Shown here: in pieces, positions 58,180 to 64,000 of the stretch
Numbering within the stretch: the stretch's first letter is position 1
Layout of the letters: each line of letters starts with the position of its first letter
Assembly (NCBI RefSeq): GCF_003386285.1
Contig: NZ_QPNC01000033.1
Span: 37,970 to 101,969, forward strand
Direction: 5' to 3'
Length of the DNA: 64,000 nucleotides
DNA from: Nocardiopsis sp. FIRDI 009
GTDB lineage: Bacteria > Actinomycetota > Actinomycetes > Streptosporangiales > Streptosporangiaceae
The notes under the pieces: generated by a model
What the model saw: the letters and a program-made list of their open reading frames with translations, nothing else
Told to the model about the DNA's origin: nothing
Database searches by the model: none
Made by a program: the position numbers and the translations under genes

Positions 58180-58739
58180 TCAGGCCCCGAGGGCGTCGGT
58201 CAGCTCCCCGGCGGCGGGATGCCCGTCCAGGTCCTCCACGAGGCGGAACAGCCGGGAGCGCGTGTTCGCGCGCAGCGACCCCGCCAGGACGGCCTCCAGG
58301 ACGGACATCCCCAACGCGACCGCGCTCCCGGCATCCCGTGCCGCCGCGTGCGCGCGCCAGGATCGCGGTGGCCGCCGCCCACCCCGGCGAGCCCACCCGC
58401 TTCAACCGGATCGACGTTTCCGCGTGCCGGGCGGCCTCGCTCGGGTCGTGACCGACCAGGGCCTCGGCCAGGTGCTGGTGGAACTCGGCCCGGGCGCGTG
58501 TCCGTGGAGGTGGCGCTGCCGTCGATGAGCAGGAAGCGGCACCGCGCGACCTCGGCGGCGAGCACCCGCGGCGGGTAGTCGCCGTAGCGGGCGGCGTAGA
58601 ACTCCACCGCCCGCTCGGCGAGGTCGACCACCCCGGTCCCGAGGCCGTTCAGGGCGACGCCGTCGGCGACGCTGCGCCCGGCTTCGACCAGGTCCAACAC
58701 CTTGCAGCGAAACTCAGTCGGGTATCCGCGACGTCCCAC
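58180..58739 (-). pseudogene. Frameshifted remnant of an XRE/TPR-type regulator
   Basis: Three consecutive reading frames each carry one piece of a plausible helical C-terminal domain: LAERAVEFYAARYGDYPPRV (around 58600), then ARAEFHQHLAEALVGHDPSE (around 58480), then LEAVLAGSLRANTRSRLFRL with a stop at 58180. These resemble the C-terminal repeats of actinobacterial regulators of the XRE/TPR kind. At least two frameshifts separate the pieces. The 5' end is joined to a transposase fragment, so the gene lost its N-terminus through an insertion and deletion event. Confidence 0.6.
58662..58739 (-). mobile_element. IS3-type transposase orfA N-terminal fragment
   Basis: After AGGAGG and a GTG at 58739, the frame reads GRRGYPTEFRCKVLDLVEAG and then SVAD, the standard beginning of IS3-family OrfA proteins (helix-turn-helix start). 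The similarity stops after about 26 residues, where it runs in frame into the regulator remnant. No orfB, terminal repeats or rest of the element is present. Confidence 0.65.
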
Positions 58740-58864
58740 GATGTCCTCCTTGAGGTCACGTGGCACCGGAGTCCAGGAATCCGACTCCGAAAAACGCAGC
58801 ACACACCGGTCTCTAAACAACCCGGGGAGATGCAGGCGTGTCAGCCGCCCACACACCCCGGCAC

Positions 58865-58889
58865 GGGCCGGGCCGGGCCGGGCCGGGCC
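58865..58889. repeat. Five tandem GGGCC units
   Basis: Five perfect copies of GGGCC in a row in the gap between the transposase fragment and the DUF6177 gene. Short tandem repeats like this can vary in copy number. Confidence 0.7.
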
Positions 58890-58943
58890 ACGGACGATAC
58901 CCATGCCCCGGCTCCAAGTGCGCACGCAATCCTGTGGCAGTGG

Positions 58944-60392
58944 TCAGCTGCTCTCCCGCTGCCCAGCCGGAGAAGAACTTCCGGAACGCAGATGAGCCAT
59001 GAGAGCGCGCAAGCGCTCCGGCGAGTCGGGTTCGGTGCCGTTCCCGATCCTGTACCAGACTGAGTGGGTCAGGGGCGGACCGAACGCGACGGCGGGCACT
59101 GGGGCGTTCAGGGCCCGTTCGGATCCGATGGAGGATACGCCCTCCACGCCGATACCCAACCCGACCGGAAGAGAGGGGCCCGACCAGCGGGCGTCGAATT
59201 CGAGATCGTCTCGTCCGGTGCGCCTGTGCACGCTGATCGTTTGCAGGACACCCCGGGAGGTGAACTCCTCAACCAAGGTGGACAGCACGGACAGGTCCGG
59301 TTCCGCACCCGGCGGGTGTCCGACCGCCAGAGTGATGCTTTCCTTCACTCCTTCCGGTACGCGAGTGACCAGCAGGGTTCCGGTGAACGGTCGGACCGAT
59401 CCGGAGCGGAGGCCGTTGGGCGGACCGGTGAAGACCAACCGCGAACTTTCCGGGGCGCGTTTGCGAGCCAACGCCGTCAGGTCTCGGGTATCCCAGGCCA
59501 GCGTCGCGGGCTCCGCCGTGCCCCACACGGCGGGCAACGCGCCCGCGAGGGTCCGGGCGAGGAACTCCACCGATCGGCCCAGACGGAGCCCGGCGTCGGC
59601 GGGATGCAGGACCTTCAGATCGACCAGGAGCTGGGTCCCCCACTCCTTGTCAACCTCCTGGAAGGCCGGATGCGGCACGGTCCCGGGAGCCGTGGCACGG
59701 TCGCGGACGAAACCGGCCTCCTCATGCCAGGCCAGCGGAACGCCAGAGAACCCGTCGTAGTACCGGCCATCCGATGCCTGGGCCACCCAGCGCGCCATCG
59801 GGTTACCCATGACCGAACGCAGGGCGTGGGTGAGCCGAGAACTCGAAGGGGTCACCAGTTGGAAGCCCCGTCCGGCATGGGCGTGTTCGGCGATGGCGTC
59901 CACCAGCCACGTGGTGAGCGGTACGACAGGGCGGTCCTGGACGGCCACCGCGACCTTGTCCGTGGCAAGGGTGACCGCAGGGTGACCTGTGGCGCCGACC
60001 AACAGGGGGTCGTCGCGGTTCAGGCTGGGCTCGGGTTCCCAACAGAGCCCCCCGAACTGGGACACGAGGGCATCGGTGAACCGGCGGACCATTCCGACGG
60101 TGTCCGCGCCTTCCAGCCCCGTCTCGGCACCGCGTGCCTCCACCCACCAGGGTTGGGCCGGCAGGTCGTCGGTGATCCCCGCCCCGAGCAGACGGTCGGC
60201 CTCGGCGGACAACGCGAGCTGCTGAGCCGCCTGCACGGCCGCGACCATCCGTCCAGACTCGTCACGAAGCTGAATGACCGCCCCGTCGGCGACCGAGCGC
60301 ATCCGCAGCTTCGGTCCAGCCTGGACCAGGGCGCGGGTCATGCCGCGCAAGGTGGGTGCCCTTTCGAGCAGGGCGACCACGTCATGTGTCAT
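58944..60392 (-). CDS. DUF6177-family protein
   Basis: This 482-residue soluble protein has no known catalytic motif. TPTLRGMTRALVQAGPKLRMR, FGGLCWEPEPSLNRDDPLLVGATGHPAV, FDARWSGPSLPVGLGIGVEGV and AFGPPLTHSVWYRIG are the segments that mark the family as I know it. It is encoded near WXG-type secretion substrates in actinobacteria, and here the polymorphic toxin is two genes upstream on the same strand. A role in toxin secretion or handling is inferred from position only. Confidence 0.6.
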   Translation of the reverse strand: MTHDVVALLERAPTLRGMTRALVQAGPKLRMRSVADGAVIQLRDESGRMVAAVQAAQQLALSAEADRLLGAGITDDLPAQPWWVEARGAETGLEGADTVGMVRRFTDALVSQFGGLCWEPEPSLNRDDPLLVGATGHPAVTLATDKVAVAVQDRPVVPLTTWLVDAIAEHAHAGRGFQLVTPSSSRLTHALRSVMGNPMARWVAQASDGRYYDGFSGVPLAWHEEAGFVRDRATAPGTVPHPAFQEVDKEWGTQLLVDLKVLHPADAGLRLGRSVEFLARTLAGALPAVWGTAEPATLAWDTRDLTALARKRAPESSRLVFTGPPNGLRSGSVRPFTGTLLVTRVPEGVKESITLAVGHPPGAEPDLSVLSTLVEEFTSRGVLQTISVHRRTGRDDLEFDARWSGPSLPVGLGIGVEGVSSIGSERALNAPVPAVAFGPPLTHSVWYRIGNGTEPDSPERLRALMAHLRSGSSSPAGQRESS

Positions 60393-60500
60393 CTGCGTCC
60401 TCGCGCTAGAGACGGTCGGTCACATCGAGTCCCCCACCGGCCGCCCCGCCACGGGGAGCTTTCACGGTGTGTGGGAGCCGTACCGACGTGTGAATCAAGG

Positions 60501-60755
60501 CTAGTCCGCCGCATCGAAACTGAGGTCCTCTTCTTCAGTTGTGGGCACCAGGATTCCGCATTTCTCCGGATTTGCGAAGCACGAGGTGCTCGCGCCTTCA
60601 TAGATCAAGACGAGGGATCGGAATCCAATGAGACCACTGCCCGCGCGACACCACGAGACTATCATCTGCGACATGTCAATCAACCTGCGACCTTCCGAGA
60701 ATTTCCGCCATGGAGAATGCGAAACGAGGGCCGCACTCAAGATTTCCGTTAGCAC
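60501..60755 (-). CDS. Possible small protein or remnant, 84 aa
   Basis: This frame starts at GTG 60755 in a low-GC patch (MSQMIVSWCRAGSGLIGFRSLVLIYEG in its centre, acidic tail EEEDLSFDAAD). It has no recognised motif or clear ribosome-binding site. Its place just downstream of the immunity gene suggests an orphan immunity gene fragment, but it may be non-coding. Confidence 0.25.
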   Translation of the reverse strand: MLTEILSAALVSHSPWRKFSEGRRLIDMSQMIVSWCRAGSGLIGFRSLVLIYEGASTSCFANPEKCGILVPTTEEEDLSFDAAD

Positions 60756-60856
60756 TCCCTTTCCATCTCAACTTTCCATCTCAATCTTCCAACCCCATGG
60801 GGCAGCGACTTCTGGAGAGCCGAGTGACTTCGCTACCAATCCCCCCTTCGAGCAAA

Positions 60857-61177
60857 TCAGAGTTCCGGGCGTTCGATGATGGGGGAGTCGTTTTCGTCAA
60901 AGCCCAGAGCCAGACGCCATGGCGTGGCCCCCGCGAGTTGATCAAACAATGAACGCGCATTTTCCTTGGCGTTCTCTCGCGAACTTCCATAGACGTCTAT
61001 GGCCGCAGAAAATCCCTCATAGATGTCGAGTTCCTCTATGTCCAAGACAAGGTTTCCCATTCGAACCTCCGTGACGCCACCACTACGCCCAGGAAGAACC
61101 GAGACCCCCATGTTCCGCATGATTGAAACGACCTCTTCGGGGGCCACTGATACCATTATTGTTTCTGAGTATGCCAT
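60857..61177 (-). CDS. Probable immunity protein for the adjacent toxin
   Basis: This 106-residue acidic protein begins MAYSETIMVSVAPEEVVSIM, with FSAAIDVYGSSRENAKENARSLFDQLAGATPWRLALGFDE later. It starts 13 bp after the toxin stop and has lower GC than neighbouring genes, as is usual for immunity genes carried with a toxin tail. I do not recognise a named immunity family, so the assignment rests on position, size and composition. It would neutralise the nuclease tail in the cytoplasm. Confidence 0.65.
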   Translation of the reverse strand: MAYSETIMVSVAPEEVVSIMRNMGVSVLPGRSGGVTEVRMGNLVLDIEELDIYEGFSAAIDVYGSSRENAKENARSLFDQLAGATPWRLALGFDENDSPIIERPEL

Positions 61178-61190
61178 CTATTCATCTTCC

Positions 61191-63620
61191 TCAAGGCCAT
61201 GAGATAACGTAGTAGGATCCGATAATGAGAACTTCCTCGATATCTCCCCCATAGCGGCGGAGTGAATCCCGAAGCGCTGACATCGAAGTTTCCTGCGGCG
61301 TGTTGACAGAACGGACGTCGATGACGATTCGGCTCGACTGCTCACGACCCTTCCGCAGGTTTTGGATGATCGCGTTCTTCGAAGCTGTCTCCGGCGTCTT
61401 GAACTCGATGGTCACGTCTCTGCCGACGACCACGGAGTCAGGCGACTTGATTCCGTCAGACCGGGCAACATCCACTGACTGCACCTCGATGCCGTGCTCA
61501 CGGAGATATTCCGCAATGGCCCGCTCCTTGTCATCGTAGTACTCCCAGCCTTCACCTATACGATCGCGCAACTCGTCCACCGTGGGCTGGTTGTACTTGG
61601 GTGGCGCCGTGTCCTCGGGTCTGGGCAACCGGTCGTGCGGAACAGCGTTATCGAAATCGCCCAGAAGTCGGAGTTGGTCGCCTGGAGGATCGATGCTGGG
61701 GTCGGGGGATTCAGGAAAGGGGCCTCGGCTCTCAGGCATACCCGGTCCTGTTGGTGGTTCCGGGGTACCTCCGGAGGGCGGTCCCCCAGTGGTCGGGTCA
61801 ACTGGGCGCGGATCCTGTGATTCATGGATCGTGACAGGATCGTCGTCGCCGTCGAGCCGAGGTCCCTCCCCGCCGTCGACACTGTTGTTGACGTCGTTGT
61901 CGCTTCGCATCTCCATGCCGTCGGGGGTGACCGGGACACGGGCCTCGTTGCCCTGATCCGGAACATCGCCCCGTCCGTTCGAACCGGAGTCCTCCAGAGC
62001 GCCCATGGTCCAGCGCTCGCTTCCGTCGAGCTCGGCCATCTGGCCGTCGTCGACACGGTCCATGTTGTCGGCGACGTCCTCGTTGCGGCGTGCGATCTCG
62101 GCGAAGGCGGCGTCGGCCTCCTCCGTGGTCAGGTCGCGCTGGGTGTCCTCGTCAGCACCCCGATTGGGCGAGTTGGCGTCCTGGGGGGTACCCTGCGGTG
62201 CCTCGTTGTCTCTCTGTGGCGAGTCAGCACCGTCCGATCGCTCGGGTGTGGCCTCGTCGCCCGGAGCGGAGTCGGACCTCGGGTCGGGGCTGGTATCCGG
62301 AGTAGGGGTCGGATCCGGTCGCGGGGCCGGGTGCTGATAATCCTCCAGATCGTTCAGGGTGTCGTTCATGTCCCCGATACCGGACTGGTGGTCGGAGCCG
62401 TCGGACTCGATGTGGTCGGGTGCCGTGGGTGCGTCCGGATGGGTGCCATCCGGCCTGATGGAGGAAGACGTCCCGTTGCTGCCGTTGTTCGAGGAGCCGT
62501 TGCGCGATCCATCTGTGCCGCCCGCGTCGATATCGCCACTGATCGGTCCGTCACCGGTTCCGGCACCACCCAGGATGCGGGAGACGCGGGCACCAATCAC
62601 CGGCACCCCCACGACCGCACCGTAACCGGTGGCGCTCAGCGCCGCTCCGCCCGCGATCATGGCGATATTGGTGGCCACGGTGCCGACCACGTACCCGGGC
62701 CGCTCCCCCAACTCGGTCCAAGGGAAGAAGCCGTGGATCGCGTCGCCCCAAGCGCCCCTAGCGGTGTCCCACCACTCTCCGGTACTGTTCACCATCTCGC
62801 CCGTCTGGGGGTTGTAGAAGCCGGTCATGGCTCCGAGCCCCTCGATGGAGTCGCCCCAGTACGAGCTGAAGTTGTTCCACCAGCCGCCGTCCCACCAGCC
62901 CTCGGAGCCGTGGGCGCCGACCGCCCCTCCCATATCCTCCAGGCTGCCGCTGAGGACGTCCCAGCCGCCGTGGAGGGCGTCCACGTGCCACATGTGGTCG
63001 GTGCCCTGGGGCGTTCCCCACGGGGCTTCAACGTCCTCGGGCGCCTCCTCGAACCCGTAGACGGCCTCGCCGTCACCAGGTTGGGTGGTGCCCTCAGCGT
63101 TGCTGGCAATGAAAGTGGTACCGCCGAACAGCGTGGTGATGGCGTTCGCGCACTCGCGTTCGGCGGCCTGGTATTCGTTGTGTAGCGAGTTCACACGGTT
63201 GAGCAGGTTGTTGTGCTCCTCGACCAACTCGCTCTCCCCGCCGAAGAAGCCCCCCTCGTCCCAGTCCTCATCGTTTTGGATCTTTGCGACGAGATCCTTG
63301 GCTTCCTGGCGGGCCTCGACCAACTGGGAACGCAGGTAACGAGCTGTCTCGGCGAAGTCCTCCAGGGCAGTGGCCGCATGGGCGAAGTCGGTCTCTACCC
63401 CGTCACCCGTCGTGGCGACGGGGTCCACCGCCGCGAACAGCTCCGAGGCTTCGGGCGCGCTGTAGAACTCCTGGAGTCCAGCCCACGTGCTTTTGATGTC
63501 CTGCCCGGCTGCGGCGATGTTCTCGCCGTCAGTCCTGATGCCGCTGGCGGCGCTCTCCAGCAGCACGGTGTTCACGATGGGTACGGGGATCTCATCCGGG
63601 TCGATGATGCCGTCACTCAC
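61191..63620 (-). CDS. WXG-type polymorphic toxin with CdiA-C-like nuclease tail
   Basis: In this 809-residue protein residues 1-170 are helical and WXG/LXG-like (STWAGLQEFY, then VEEHNNLLNRVNSLHNEYQAAERECANAI), suggesting type VII export. A Trp/Gly-rich stretch, one hydrophobic segment (VGTVATNIAMIAGGAALSATGYGAVVG, ~310-340) and a 280-residue Pro/Asp/Gly-rich linker follow. The last ~110 residues resemble the CdiA C-terminal tRNA nuclease domain: ERAIAEYLREHGIEV, Asp728 in SPDSVVVG and Glu739-Phe-Lys741. An immunity gene follows directly. The GTG start is at 63620. Confidence 0.8.
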   Translation of the reverse strand: MSDGIIDPDEIPVPIVNTVLLESAASGIRTDGENIAAAGQDIKSTWAGLQEFYSAPEASELFAAVDPVATTGDGVETDFAHAATALEDFAETARYLRSQLVEARQEAKDLVAKIQNDEDWDEGGFFGGESELVEEHNNLLNRVNSLHNEYQAAERECANAITTLFGGTTFIASNAEGTTQPGDGEAVYGFEEAPEDVEAPWGTPQGTDHMWHVDALHGGWDVLSGSLEDMGGAVGAHGSEGWWDGGWWNNFSSYWGDSIEGLGAMTGFYNPQTGEMVNSTGEWWDTARGAWGDAIHGFFPWTELGERPGYVVGTVATNIAMIAGGAALSATGYGAVVGVPVIGARVSRILGGAGTGDGPISGDIDAGGTDGSRNGSSNNGSNGTSSSIRPDGTHPDAPTAPDHIESDGSDHQSGIGDMNDTLNDLEDYQHPAPRPDPTPTPDTSPDPRSDSAPGDEATPERSDGADSPQRDNEAPQGTPQDANSPNRGADEDTQRDLTTEEADAAFAEIARRNEDVADNMDRVDDGQMAELDGSERWTMGALEDSGSNGRGDVPDQGNEARVPVTPDGMEMRSDNDVNNSVDGGEGPRLDGDDDPVTIHESQDPRPVDPTTGGPPSGGTPEPPTGPGMPESRGPFPESPDPSIDPPGDQLRLLGDFDNAVPHDRLPRPEDTAPPKYNQPTVDELRDRIGEGWEYYDDKERAIAEYLREHGIEVQSVDVARSDGIKSPDSVVVGRDVTIEFKTPETASKNAIIQNLRKGREQSSRIVIDVRSVNTPQETSMSALRDSLRRYGGDIEEVLIIGSYYVISWP

Positions 63621-63856
63621 AGGGCATTCGCCATCCGTGTTCTGGGGGTTGTTCCAGCGGTCGCTCAGGCAGGGCCAGGAACGGGCCCCACGGTTGGGAA
63701 GTAATCGTCTTGGTCCGTAACGTACGACGGCGACGTAGCGGAGGGTGCTCCCGGGGCACGGTCGGGGTTCGGATACCGCGCCGCGCTACCAGGGGTCTCG
63801 ACGCCGGTGTGTGGCACAGGTCATTCGCGACGGGAGGCGTGGTCCGGTCAGGGTGG
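63621..63856. other. Gap upstream of the toxin gene
   Basis: These 236 bp between the WXG remnant and the toxin should carry the toxin promoter. AT-richer sequence at 63700-63735 (GTAATCGTCTTGGTCCGTAA on the plus strand) is the most likely site. No gene is supported. Confidence 0.35.
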
Positions 63857-63925
63857 CTACTCGACCTCCCCCGCGTTGGCCTGTGCTTCGGCGGCCATCT
63901 CCAGGTTGCCGTTGGTGTAGTGCAT
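63857..63925 (-). pseudogene. Possible truncated WXG100/ESX-like gene (22 codons)
   Basis: From the ATG at 63925, with AGGGGAAG upstream, the frame encodes MHYTNGNLEMAAEAQ and then ANAGEVE before a TAG. This looks like the first helix of an actinobacterial WXG100 protein, which normally runs to about 100 residues. It precedes the WXG-type toxin on the same strand, where the secretion partner would be expected. It may be a remnant, a tiny real ORF or coincidence. Confidence 0.35.
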
Positions 63926-64000
63926 GGTGGCTTCCCCTGGGGCTTAACCCTGGATCTTGGACACGCTGAACCCGACAGGTGTCGGGAGGAAGCGAGAATC

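Noticed and set aside
60710..60952. Small plus-strand frame in the low-GC patch (QTPWRGPRELIKQ end)
   Set aside because: It runs antisense to the immunity gene and lacks a ribosome-binding site.

Overview
The window is high-GC actinomycete DNA, most likely from a Nocardiopsis-like member of the Streptosporangiales. This is inferred from strong GC bias at third codon positions, many GTG and some TTG starts, 1-4 bp overlaps between consecutive genes, an XRE/DUF397 pair, a Thermobifida-type cutinase and a WXG-type toxin. Gene density is high. I see no rRNA, tRNA, CRISPR array or complete insertion sequence.

Region 1 (1-19.6 kb) is the edge of a natural-product gene cluster. A tightly coupled run on the minus strand (7942 to 1772) encodes a 2OG/Fe(II) oxygenase, a LysK-type M20 peptidase, a LysX-type ATP-grasp ligase, a small unknown protein, a DegT aminotransferase and a two-subunit transketolase. 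Apart from the oxygenase, this is the enzyme set used with a LysW-type amino-group carrier protein to make 2,6-diamino-5,7-dihydroxyheptanoate (DADH), the precursor of the azabicyclic unit of vazabitide and azinomycin. The carrier protein, kinase and reductase are not visible and may lie left of position 1. Upstream on the same strand are a type II thioesterase, an aromatic amino acid hydroxylase, a sulfotransferase, a membrane M28 peptidase, a GNAT protein and an NRPS-type thioesterase. Divergent from these is a lone adenylation domain without a carrier domain. A TetR gene and a reductase-hydrolase fusion share a nearly identical operator-like site and close the region.

Region 2 (19.7-37.2 kb) is mixed. 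It holds an HsdR-N-like nuclease-fold protein, a spermidine-synthase-like protein, a secreted pullulanase, a five-gene SWIM/DUF5691/MoxR-ATPase/DUF5682/VWA operon, a CYP157-like P450 without the ExxR motif, a secreted cutinase of the PET-hydrolase type and an XRE/DUF397 regulator pair.

Region 3 (37.2-57.9 kb) is mainly metabolic and transport genes: a complete branched-chain amino acid type ABC transporter, a large LuxR regulator, a GCS2 carboxylate-amine ligase, a PfkB kinase with an AGE-family isomerase, an antiporter fused to a UBP zinc finger, an alpha/beta hydrolase, an acyltransferase, NAD synthetase, a glycolipid-binding-like protein, a Na+/solute symporter and a Nudix hydrolase.

Region 4 (58-64 kb) has a decayed, accessory character. 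It holds an IS3 transposase stub joined to a frameshifted regulator remnant, a DUF6177 gene, a lower-GC patch with an immunity-type gene, a WXG-type polymorphic toxin with a CdiA-C-like nuclease tail, and a possible 22-residue WXG100 remnant. Most transcription units end in good hairpins, which are listed.
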